Positions 1 to 6,584 of a stretch of DNA of 19,831 bases are shown piece by piece. The stretch comes from DATKGN01 sp964385705 (GTDB lineage Bacteria > Patescibacteriota > Microgenomatia > UBA10105 > UBA927), in assembly GCA_964385705.1 (NCBI GenBank), contig CAYLQG010000014.1:1-19831 (forward strand), in the 5' to 3' direction. The notes beneath the pieces are model-generated. The model saw only the letters and a program-made list of their open reading frames with translations, was not told where the DNA came from and did not search any database. The position numbers and the translations under genes were made by a program. Position 1 is the stretch's first letter; every line of letters starts with the position of its first letter.

Positions 1-696
1 GAAAAGCGAGATTATCTCTATCGGGGATACCTCAAATGTGGTGTCTGCGGGTGTTCTCTTACAGCTGATTTCAAAAAACAAAAATACGCATATTACTATT
101 GCACCAACGCCAAACACACCTGTACTCAACACTGTCGGTATCTTCCGGAGGCAGAGGTCACAGAAAAACTGCGGGAGGTATTCAAACCCTTTTCCGCCGT
201 AGAAGCCGACTTTGCTGTGTTGGCCTATGAGACCTATGTGAACGATTTGAAAACAGGAAAGGCTTCAACTTTAGAACAGTCTGAATTACAACTTAAAGAA
301 ATTGACATAAAACTTGAACGCTTGCTTGATCTCTATCTTGCCGGCACTCTTGATGAGTCTTTATACAATCAGAAGAGGAAACAACTTGCAGAAAACAGGG
401 TACAACTCGAACTACAAATTAAGTCTCAAAAGCCTGTAGACCCTAAAGTCACTTTCGAACAATTAGAACTCCTTAAGAAGCGCGCTCTGTCGGTCTATTC
501 TATGTTTGTGGAGGGCGATGAGGAGGTAAAAGCGGATTTAATGAAATCTGTACTTTCGAACTCACAATGGGTAGATGGAAACATCACGTCCCAACAGTAT
601 AAACCTCTTTGGGCACTTTTAGAAAAAGGCCTAAAAAGTGCCGATTTTACAACTATGTACCCCCATCCGGATTCGAACCGGAGATCTACGCCTTGA
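1..696 (+). CDS. Large serine recombinase, C-terminal part (5' end outside window)
   Basis: The frame is open from base 1, so only the C-terminal 231 residues are present and the catalytic resolvase domain lies to the left. The visible start reads as a recombinase zinc-ribbon, with Cys pairs in YLKCGVCGCSL and YYYCTNAKHTC. A Glu/Lys/Leu-rich coiled-coil stretch of about 60 residues follows (from about base 270 to 450), then a typical C-terminal tail. This order is the standard layout of large serine recombinases that integrate or excise mobile elements. The last 12 codons and the stop lie inside the antisense tRNA-Glu gene, so the C-terminal PHPDSNRRSTP is translated tRNA sequence. A GTG at 217 is only an internal codon, not the start. 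Family call is firm; the exact element type is unknown. Confidence 0.87.
   Translation, partial: EKRDYLYRGYLKCGVCGCSLTADFKKQKYAYYYCTNAKHTCTQHCRYLPEAEVTEKLREVFKPFSAVEADFAVLAYETYVNDLKTGKASTLEQSELQLKEIDIKLERLLDLYLAGTLDESLYNQKRKQLAENRVQLELQIKSQKPVDPKVTFEQLELLKKRALSVYSMFVEGDEEVKADLMKSVLSNSQWVDGNITSQQYKPLWALLEKGLKSADFTTMYPHPDSNRRSTP
612..642. repeat. Inverted repeat next to the tRNA-Glu 3' end
   Basis: GGCACTTTTAG (612-622) is matched by CTAAAAAGTGCC (631-642), giving an 11-bp stem with one bulged base and an 8-nt loop. It lies inside the last recombinase codons, 15 bases beyond the tRNA discriminator base. It could be part of the recombinase attachment site, or a hairpin that ends the tRNA transcript on the minus strand. 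There is no clean T-run after it on either strand, so the role is open. Confidence 0.5.
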
Positions 697-731
697 GAAG
701 GCGTCGTCCTAGGCCGCTAGACGATGGGGGC
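658..731 (-). tRNA. tRNA-Glu (anticodon CTC)
   Basis: Read on the minus strand, this folds as a full cloverleaf. The 7-bp acceptor stem (GCCCCCA with TGGGGGT) starts with a G-U pair. The D arm is GTCTAGCGGCCTAGGAC. The anticodon stem is ACGCC/GGCGT with loop TTCTCAA, so the anticodon is CTC, reading GAG (Glu). The T arm is TCCGG-TTCGAAT-CCGGA. The discriminator is A at 658 and no CCA is encoded after it. The sequence closely resembles bacterial tRNA-Glu. The 3' half overlaps the end of the serine recombinase gene on the other strand. Confidence 0.95.
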
Positions 732-777
732 TAGGAATTGAGGCAAAAGGATTGATATTTCGCCCCATTTAGCTTCA

Positions 778-806
778 ATTGTACCAATATCCTCTTGACA
801 TGGCAA
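778..806 (-). promoter_or_regulatory. Sigma-70-type promoter for tRNA-Glu
   Basis: On the minus strand TTGCCA (806-801) is followed, after 17 bases, by TACAAT (783-778). Both boxes match consensus at five of six positions. Transcription would start near 771, about 40 bases before the tRNA 5' end at 731. Confidence 0.7.
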
Positions 807-823
807 GGCGGGTTTGCTACCCT
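795..823 (+). promoter_or_regulatory. Candidate promoter for greA
   Basis: A perfect TTGACA (795-800) is followed after 17 bases by TACCCT (818-823), a poor -10 that keeps only the key A and final T. Its -35 box directly abuts the -35 box of the divergent tRNA promoter (801-806). A transcript from here would have a leader of roughly 75 nt before greA. Confidence 0.45.
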
Positions 824-903
824 TAATAAGCTGAATTGAGCTAATTTCTGCTCCCTAATGAACTTTACAGGTTTGATGGGGAGGATTTTTTTAGCCTAAA
901 AAT

Positions 904-1368
904 ATGGATACAAATAACAGAATAGTACTTACGAAGACCGGTTTAGCAGACCTCAAGGTTGAACTGGAGACCCTTTTAAACGTCAAGCGCCCCGAGGGCG
1001 TGAAGCGCCTTGCAGATGCCCGAGAGCTTGGGGATTTATCGGAAAACAGCGAATACGCGGCAGCCAAGCAGGATTTGTCATTCATTGACGGACGCATCCT
1101 TGAGCTTGAGGAGATCATCCATGGCGCCAAAATCGTTACCAACCACACAAAAAGCCAGGTGGATGTCGGCTGCAAAGTTACGTTAACCATTAACGGCAAG
1201 AAGGAAATGTTCATGCTTGTCGGCGAGTGGGAAGCGGATCCGAAGGAAAAGAAGATTTCTCATTCTTCACCCCTGGGGAGCGCCCTGATGGGTAAAAAAG
1301 TCGGCGAAAAAGTTGAGGTAGAAGCACCGGCGGGGAAAGTGCAATATAAAATTCTCAACATAGAATAA
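904..1368 (+). CDS. greA: Transcription elongation factor GreA
   Basis: GreA rescues backtracked RNA polymerase by reaching through the secondary channel and stimulating transcript cleavage. The protein is 154 residues, the family's usual length. Residues 1-75 form the antiparallel coiled coil. Its tip carries GDLSENSEY, with Asp44 and Glu47 matching the acidic tip residues of E. coli GreA (Asp41, Glu44). The C-terminal FKBP-like domain includes HSSPLGSALMGKKVGEKVEV. The ATG at 904 is the first in-frame start, because a stop lies just upstream at 892. The purine-rich GGGGAGG at 878-884 is 19 bases away, too far for a normal Shine-Dalgarno site. The gene has its own terminator and appears monocistronic. 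Confidence 0.96.
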   Translation: MDTNNRIVLTKTGLADLKVELETLLNVKRPEGVKRLADARELGDLSENSEYAAAKQDLSFIDGRILELEEIIHGAKIVTNHTKSQVDVGCKVTLTINGKKEMFMLVGEWEADPKEKKISHSSPLGSALMGKKVGEKVEVEAPAGKVQYKILNIE

Positions 1369-1389
1369 AAAAAGATTATAAAGAAATTA

Positions 1390-1411
1390 CCCCGCCACAA
1401 GCGGGGTTTTT
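1390..1411 (+). terminator. Intrinsic terminator after greA
   Basis: CCCCGC (1390-1395), loop CACAA, GCGGGG (1401-1406), then TTTTT. A short GC-rich stem directly followed by a T-run, 21 bases after the greA stop, is a textbook rho-independent terminator. Confidence 0.9.
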
Positions 1412-1488
1412 GATGGTTAGTTGATGAGTCGTGTCATCGAGATGAATTTACTAACCATCAATGGAGACTAGTATAACGAGTCATCCAT
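1411..1488. other. Two abutting hairpins between greA and lysS
   Basis: Hairpin 1: a perfect 10-bp inverted repeat, TGATGGTTAG (1411-1420) with CTAACCATCA (1451-1460), encloses a second stem, TTGATGA (1421-1427) with TCATCGA (1434-1440), around a 6-base loop. Hairpin 2 begins at the next base: ATGGAGACT (1461-1469) pairs with AGTCATCCAT (1479-1488), nine pairs with one bulged A and a 9-base loop. The structure lies between the greA terminator and the lysS -10 box. It could be a structured small RNA, a palindromic extragenic repeat, or the end of an antisense transcript. No known RNA family was recognised. Confidence 0.6.
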
Positions 1489-1515
1489 TTGATAGTTGTG
1501 AGCAATTATTCGTTG

Positions 1516-1521
1516 TACAAT
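1516..1521 (+). promoter_or_regulatory. -10 box (TACAAT) just before lysS
   Basis: TACAAT lies 10 bases before the lysS ATG, which predicts a 5' leader of only about 2-6 nt. No good -35 is seen at 16-18 bases upstream; TTGATA (1489-1494) and TTGTGA (1496-1501) are badly spaced. Confidence 0.45.
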
Positions 1522-1531
1522 AAGAGCATAT

Positions 1532-3838
1532 ATGTTTTGGTCAGATAAAATAGCAAAAGATATTATTGAATCGGGTGCACATACGCCCTATTGGGTGGAT
1601 GATATGTTCACGCCGTCAGGATTTGCGCACATTGGATCGCTCCGTGGGCCTCTTGTCCACGATATTGTCTATCGGTCGCTTATTGACGCCGGCAAGAAAA
1701 CTACATATACCTACATGTTTAATGATTTTGATCCCATTGACGGATTGCCGCCGGAACTTGTTGAAAAAAGCAGTCCGTATTTGGGTTTTCCGCTCCGGAT
1801 GGCCCCGTCTCCGGTAGAGGGATATAAAAGTTTTGCAGATTATTTTACCCGTGATTTTCAGAAAGTATTACGCGATCTCGGAGTCCGGGCGGAATTCCGA
1901 TATTCGTGGGATATGTATCACGCTGGATTATTTAATGAGGTCATCCGAGAGGCATTGGACCATGCGACACAAATTCAGGACATTTATCAGCGCGTAAGCG
2001 GCAGCAAAAAACGCGATAAGGGTTGGCTGCCGCTTCAAGTGGTATGTGAAAAGTGCGGACGCCTCGGCACGACGCGCGTGCATGCATGGGACGGCGTCAT
2101 GGTCACCTATACGTGTGAGCCATCAATGGTTACGTGGGCAAAGGGCTGCGGATTTACCGGAAAGACGAGTCCGTTTACCGATCCGAAGAACCCGGCCCAT
2201 CATCCCGGTAAATTACCTTGGAAAGTGGACTGGCCGGCGCATTGGAAAGTGATGGGAGTGACGATCGAAGGAGCGGGTAAAGATCATTCATCTGCCGGCG
2301 GCTCGCGTGATATTGCCAAAGAACTCTGTAAGGAAGTGTTTCATATCGAAAATCCGTATAATCTGCCATATGAATTTTTCCTAATCGGGGGCAAGAAAAT
2401 GTCATCGTCCAAAGGATTAGGACTCAAAGGGCGGGATCTGACCGGAGTACTTCCTGCTTCCGTCGGACGGTTTTTGTTTACGCGCACCGATTACAGGCAG
2501 GCGATTGAATTTGATCCGGTGGGGACGATGGCGATTCCTGATTTGTTTGATGAATATGACCGCTGTTGGCAGGCATATATTACAGATTCGGATGAATCGT
2601 TGGCACGAGCGTTTGTTTTATCTCAGGTCGGCGATATCCCTGCAAAAAAAGGAATATTTTTGCCCCGTTTTCGCGACATTGCCAATTTAGCGCAGCTTCC
2701 GAATATCGAGATGTGGGGCAGGATGAAGGAAATGAAAGGATCAGAGCTTACTGATTCGGAGAATGAAATTATTAAAGAACGACTGACCTATGCGTTCGTC
2801 TGGTTAAGTAAATACGCGCCGGATGACTACCGGTATCAGATATCCGAAAAACCGCTAGACACGGTAACATTGTCTCAAGCTCAGTGGACCTTTCTTAATA
2901 CGCTTGCTATAACTTGGCAGCAAGCTGAGGATTCGGAGAAACTCCAGTCAGAGATTTTTCAGCTTGCGAAAACTCAACAAATTGACTTAAAAACCGGCTT
3001 TGAAGCTCTTTATACCGCTGTTTTAGATAAAAAACACGGACCAAGAGCCGGGTGGCTTCTCAAGAAATTTCCGAAAGATATTCTTATAGCGCGTCTGAAT
3101 TTAAACAAGGGCAAACCTGAAGCGGCAAAGAAGACAACAATTCAGTTCGTTCAGAAGTCGGAATATTTTGAAATTGATAAGTCTCTTAGGGAAAAATACC
3201 CATCGGTTTCCATAGGAATTGCTCTCATTAAGGGTGTCCATGTGACAAAATCTAATCCGGCCTTGGAAAAAGAGAAGAATGCGTTTTTATCAAGTCTAGG
3301 CGGATTAACAACGGAGACCCTGGGAACATATCCTGAGGTTGTAAGTTACCGTAAGTTATATAAGGAAATGGGAATTGATTGGCATTCCAGGCGCCCAAGT
3401 CCTGAAGCGTTGCTACGTCGTGTGGCACTTGGAAAAGGACTTTATACGGTGAACACTTGCGTTGACGCATATAATCTTGTTGTCATGAAACATCATGTAT
3501 CCGTTGGTGCATTCGATAGCGATAACGTGAAGTTTCCGACGGCACTCCGATACGCAGGCGCAGGAGATAAAATACTCCTTTTGGGGGATAAAGAACAGAC
3601 TATCTACACCGCTAAAGAGTTAGCTTATTACGATAAAGACGGCGGATATAATATCGATTTTAACTATCGCGATGCTCAGCGGACCATGGTGACCGAAAAA
3701 ACGACAAATCTTTGGATAAATGTTGACGGGGTTTTCGATATAACGCCTGAGCAGGTCGATCAGTCGCTTCGTGAATCAGTTGAGTTAATTGTACGATATT
3801 GCGGTGGAACGGTCGAATTTCAGGGAGTGGTGAAATGA
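1532..3838 (+). CDS. lysS: Class I lysyl-tRNA synthetase fused to a C-terminal B3/B4-type tRNA-editing domain
   Basis: Residues 1 to about 525 are an archaeal-type class I LysRS, which charges tRNA-Lys with lysine. It has the HIGH-like signature FAHIGS (31-36), the KMSKS-like KMSSSKG (289-295), and a four-Cys zinc-binding insert (Cys172, 175, 195, 206). The usual LysRS-I ending GPRAGWLL occurs at 503-510. The family normally stops near there. Here a second domain continues to 768. It reads as the B3/B4 domain known from the editing site of bacterial PheRS beta chains and from solo B3/4 proteins: SYRKLYKEMGIDWHSRRPSP (605-624), then EALLRR, NTCVDAYNLV, HVSVGAFDSD and a late NYRDAQRT. One continuous frame covers both parts with no stop. 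The inferred role is hydrolysis of misacylated tRNA, but the substrate is unknown. The stop overlaps the next start as ATGA. Confidence 0.9.
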   Translation: MFWSDKIAKDIIESGAHTPYWVDDMFTPSGFAHIGSLRGPLVHDIVYRSLIDAGKKTTYTYMFNDFDPIDGLPPELVEKSSPYLGFPLRMAPSPVEGYKSFADYFTRDFQKVLRDLGVRAEFRYSWDMYHAGLFNEVIREALDHATQIQDIYQRVSGSKKRDKGWLPLQVVCEKCGRLGTTRVHAWDGVMVTYTCEPSMVTWAKGCGFTGKTSPFTDPKNPAHHPGKLPWKVDWPAHWKVMGVTIEGAGKDHSSAGGSRDIAKELCKEVFHIENPYNLPYEFFLIGGKKMSSSKGLGLKGRDLTGVLPASVGRFLFTRTDYRQAIEFDPVGTMAIPDLFDEYDRCWQAYITDSDESLARAFVLSQVGDIPAKKGIFLPRFRDIANLAQLPNIEMWGRMKEMKGSELTDSENEIIKERLTYAFVWLSKYAPDDYRYQISEKPLDTVTLSQAQWTFLNTLAITWQQAEDSEKLQSEIFQLAKTQQIDLKTGFEALYTAVLDKKHGPRAGWLLKKFPKDILIARLNLNKGKPEAAKKTTIQFVQKSEYFEIDKSLREKYPSVSIGIALIKGVHVTKSNPALEKEKNAFLSSLGGLTTETLGTYPEVVSYRKLYKEMGIDWHSRRPSPEALLRRVALGKGLYTVNTCVDAYNLVVMKHHVSVGAFDSDNVKFPTALRYAGAGDKILLLGDKEQTIYTAKELAYYDKDGGYNIDFNYRDAQRTMVTEKTTNLWINVDGVFDITPEQVDQSLRESVELIVRYCGGTVEFQGVVK

Positions 3839-3960
3839 ATAGACAGCAAGCGCTTGATTTACTTCACGAACACACAAAAAATCAGAATCTCCGCGAGTAC
3901 ATGTATGCCGTCGGATATGCTATGCGTGCGTTGATGTTTATTAACATGCTAACACGTTAA
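3835..3960 (+). pseudogene. Truncated HD-domain (HDIG-type) phosphohydrolase, N-terminal remnant
   Basis: This 41-codon frame starts at an ATG overlapping the lysS stop (ATGA). A good Shine-Dalgarno site, AGGGAG (3822-3827), lies 7 bases upstream. Residues 1-33 (MNRQQALDLLHEH through VGYAMRAL) read like the start of the common small HD hydrolases of about 180-200 residues. After Leu33 the sequence changes to unrelated AT-rich codons and stops at 3958-3960. The His-Asp metal-binding motif that should follow is absent, and no further HD sequence is seen before the next gene. Translational coupling to lysS and the Shine-Dalgarno site argue that this was once a real gene. A short functional peptide cannot be excluded. 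Confidence 0.6.
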
Positions 3961-3979
3961 TATATTCATACTTATATTT

Positions 3980-4603
3980 ATGAAACGATTACTTATCGCA
4001 ACCACAAACCCCGGCAAGCTTGCGGAAATCCGTCATTTTTTAGGCGAGCTACCGGTCACGCTCGTCAGCCTTTCCGATGTCGGTATTAAGGATAAGGCAA
4101 ATGAAACCGGAAGCACGTTTGACGAGAACGCTATTCTAAAGGCGAAATTTTATGCGAAACTATCGGGATTGCCGACGATCGGCGATGACGGAGGGCTCGA
4201 AATCGACGCATTGGGCGGCGCGCCGGGGGTAAAATCCCACCGTTGGATTCACGGCGACCGGGATGACGATGATGAGGAGCTAATTACCTACACATTTGAA
4301 CAGTTAAAAGATGTTCCGGTGGGGAAGCGGGGAGCGCAGCTTCGGGCGGTTCTTGCGCTCGTCCTGCCATCGGGTAAAACTGTGACAGCAGAAGCCAAAA
4401 CCCGCGGAATTATTCCCCTCGCGCCCGCAAATCACCGGACCCCCGGATTTCCGTACCGCTCTCTCCTATTTCTTCCCGAGCTTAACAAATTTTATGACAC
4501 ACACGAATTGACGCCCGAGGAGAATGAAGTATACAATCACAGGAAGAAGGCACTTGAAAAGTTAAAACCGGAAATACTTAAGTTCATCGTAAATGGTTCA
4601 TAG
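3980..4603 (+). CDS. Ham1/RdgB-family noncanonical purine NTP pyrophosphatase (divergent)
   Basis: This family hydrolyses ITP, dITP and XTP to monophosphates, keeping deaminated purines out of DNA and RNA. The N-terminal LLIATTNPGKLAEIRHFL is the family's phosphate-binding start (T/SxNxxK, residues 4-21). FDENAILKAKFYA and IGDDGGLEIDALGGAPG follow, then NHRKKAL near the end. At 207 residues the length is normal. Three base-pocket or active-site motifs differ from E. coli RdgB as I recall it: DDSGL is DDGGL, GFGYDP is GFPYRS, and SHR is NHR. Preference for the usual inosine or xanthine substrates is therefore uncertain. The gene follows the truncated HD gene by 19 bases and precedes serS by 16, so it is probably co-transcribed with serS. 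Confidence 0.85.
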   Translation: MKRLLIATTNPGKLAEIRHFLGELPVTLVSLSDVGIKDKANETGSTFDENAILKAKFYAKLSGLPTIGDDGGLEIDALGGAPGVKSHRWIHGDRDDDDEELITYTFEQLKDVPVGKRGAQLRAVLALVLPSGKTVTAEAKTRGIIPLAPANHRTPGFPYRSLLFLPELNKFYDTHELTPEENEVYNHRKKALEKLKPEILKFIVNGS

Positions 4604-4619
4604 TTCATAGATAACGAAT

Positions 4620-5924
4620 ATGCTGGACATCAAATTTATCAGAGAAAATCTGGAGTTATGTAAGGAAGCGGCGAAAAATAAGAACCGCGAGGTTGAGTGG
4701 GATAAATTGCTTTCTCTTGATGAAAAACGCCGCGATCTTATTGAAAAAAGTGATAACCTTAAATCAGAAAGAAATAAAGCAAATGAAGCCATTAAGGCGG
4801 CCTTAAAGAGGCTATCTCCTGAAAAAGCTGCTATTAAATCAGAAAGGCAAAAGGCGATAGAAGAGGCAGCTAAAACATTTCAATCAAAGAACGAATTAGA
4901 CCCATTAGAAGAGGAGCTTCAACAAGTTGAAGAAGAATTCAACCAGCTCATGCTCACCGTTCCAAATGTTCCTGACAAGAGCGTACCAATCGGCAAGGAT
5001 TCGTCCGGTAATAAAGAGGTAAAGAAATGGGGAAAGGTCCCAGTATTTGATTTTCCTATCAAGGATCATATTGACCTTGGTAAATCGCTTGATCTCGTTG
5101 ACCTGGAGCGGGGGGCCAAAGTCGGAGGGTCCCGCGCGTATTTTCTGAAAAATGAAGCCGCACAGATGGAATTTGCGGTACTCTTCTATACATTCCAAAA
5201 ATTGATTAAAAAGGGATATACACCGCTTATCGCGCCCTCGCTTGTCCGTGAATTCACATTATTCGGCAACGGACAATTCCCTTGGGGAAGGGAAGAGGTA
5301 TATCATCTCGAAAAAGATGATGAATACCTGGCGGGTACTGCAGAAGTTCCGGTCACTGCATACTTCAGTGATGAAGTCCTGAAAGAATCGGATTTACCCA
5401 AGAAATTCGTGGCATTTTCTCCATGTTTCCGTCGGGAAGCAGGAAGCTATGGAAAAGATACGAGAGGGCTTTATAGACTGCACCAGTTCAATAAAATTGA
5501 ACAAGTAATTATCTCAACAAATGATATGAACAATTCTTTTACTCTACATGAGGAATTGTTAGCAAATGCAGAGGAAATTTTGCAGGATTTTGAGTTACCT
5601 TACCGTGTACTTCTCATGTGCACCGGAGACATGGGTGAACCGCAGGTGAAAAAGTATGACATCGAAACGTGGATGCCGAGCCGGAAAGCGTACGGAGAGA
5701 CGATGTCAAATTCCGTGATGGGAGATTTTCAGGCACGTCGTCTCAAGATTCGATATAAAACCAAGGATGGGCGTATGAATTTTTGCCACACGCTCAATAA
5801 TACCGCCATAGCGTCGCCGAGAATTCTCATTGCAATTTTGGAAAACTATCAGCAAAAAGACGGAACTATTCGTATCCCCAAGGTTCTTCAACCGTTTATG
5901 GGCAAGGAAGTGATCAAGAGGTGA
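4620..5924 (+). CDS. serS: Seryl-tRNA synthetase
   Basis: SerRS is a class II synthetase that charges tRNA-Ser. The protein is 434 residues, the normal length. Residues 1-115 form the long helical arm (MLDIKFIRENLEL, then a highly charged coiled coil) that grips the long variable arm of tRNA-Ser. The catalytic core contains the serine-pocket TAEVP (240-244), the motif 2 arginine region FRREAGSYGKDTRGL (270-284) and motif 3 NNTAIASPRILIAILENYQ (393-411). The DFQARRL block (369-375) is preceded by MSNSVMG, where many bacteria have a Ser/Cys-rich variant. It sits 16 bases after the Ham1-type gene, and its TGA overlaps the GTG start of the next gene. Confidence 0.96.
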   Translation: MLDIKFIRENLELCKEAAKNKNREVEWDKLLSLDEKRRDLIEKSDNLKSERNKANEAIKAALKRLSPEKAAIKSERQKAIEEAAKTFQSKNELDPLEEELQQVEEEFNQLMLTVPNVPDKSVPIGKDSSGNKEVKKWGKVPVFDFPIKDHIDLGKSLDLVDLERGAKVGGSRAYFLKNEAAQMEFAVLFYTFQKLIKKGYTPLIAPSLVREFTLFGNGQFPWGREEVYHLEKDDEYLAGTAEVPVTAYFSDEVLKESDLPKKFVAFSPCFRREAGSYGKDTRGLYRLHQFNKIEQVIISTNDMNNSFTLHEELLANAEEILQDFELPYRVLLMCTGDMGEPQVKKYDIETWMPSRKAYGETMSNSVMGDFQARRLKIRYKTKDGRMNFCHTLNNTAIASPRILIAILENYQQKDGTIRIPKVLQPFMGKEVIKR

Positions 5925-6580
5925 GCATACGTTCGTGGCTAGTTCAGTTATTTCAAACTCCGGCAATTGCTGAAACTCATTCCCCGGTTAACGACGATAT
6001 CACGGTCGTAGATAATTGTGGCCGACGAACACTCAAAGTTAACGGGATTGAGCAAACGGGCAAATACGTTGATGAATTATTCCGTCAGGGAATAAAATAT
6101 CTAAGGCATTGGCATGATCAGCCGGTTAAAAACATCGTCGTTTTTGGTGTGGGCGGCGGCGGTGTATTATTTCAACTACGTAAGGCGTATCCCGATGCAC
6201 GGATTACCGGAGTCGACCGGGATGGTGAAGTCATTGGGCTTGCTAAAAAGTATTTTCAACTGGATTCTATTACCAATGCTACGTTTGTTGTAAGCGATGC
6301 ACGGGATTTCGTGAAAATGAAAGATAACAGTAGTAAATTCGACCTTACCGTTATTGATATCTATATAGGAAACGATGTGCCGCTGTTCGTTACACAGCGT
6401 CCGTTTCTACTCGACGTCAGGCAGGTTCTGCGGCCGGGTGGCGCAATGATGATGAATTATTTCAGCTTCGCAGGTCAACCGAAAAAATCGGAGGAAGTTT
6501 TTAACAGATTGTCTGGAATTTTCCCATCTGTTGATCGTAAGAGAATTTTAAGGAATATATTCTTCTTTGTGTTAAAATAG
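5921..6580 (+). CDS. Spermidine-synthase-like class I SAM-dependent methyltransferase
   Basis: The protein is 219 residues with a Rossmann-like core of the spermidine synthase superfamily. Motif I is VVFGVGGGGVLFQL (73-86). The acidic end of strand 2 is ITGVDRDGEV (95-104), SDARDF is at 125-130, the strand 4 region is FDLTVIDIYIGNDVP (140-154), and VLRPGGAMMMNYF is at 169-181. A true aminopropyltransferase usually has an Asp-containing D-S/T-x-DP stretch after strand 4. Here it is DIYIGNDVP, so spermidine synthesis is doubtful and the substrate is unknown. The GTG start overlaps the serS stop (GTGA), and AAGGAAG about 11 bases upstream may act as a weak ribosome site. One base separates it from secA. 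No polyamine genes are nearby. Confidence 0.75.
   Translation: MSIRSWLVQLFQTPAIAETHSPVNDDITVVDNCGRRTLKVNGIEQTGKYVDELFRQGIKYLRHWHDQPVKNIVVFGVGGGGVLFQLRKAYPDARITGVDRDGEVIGLAKKYFQLDSITNATFVVSDARDFVKMKDNSSKFDLTVIDIYIGNDVPLFVTQRPFLLDVRQVLRPGGAMMMNYFSFAGQPKKSEEVFNRLSGIFPSVDRKRILRNIFFFVLK
6573..6578 (+). promoter_or_regulatory. Possible extended -10 (TGT-TAAAAT) before secA
   Basis: TAAAAT preceded by TG and one base lies at the very end of the methyltransferase gene, 6 bases before the second possible secA ATG (6585). It may give secA an additional internal promoter with a leaderless transcript. The nearby AGGATGATG could equally serve as a ribosome site, so this is tentative. Confidence 0.3.
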
Positions 6581-6584
6581 GATG

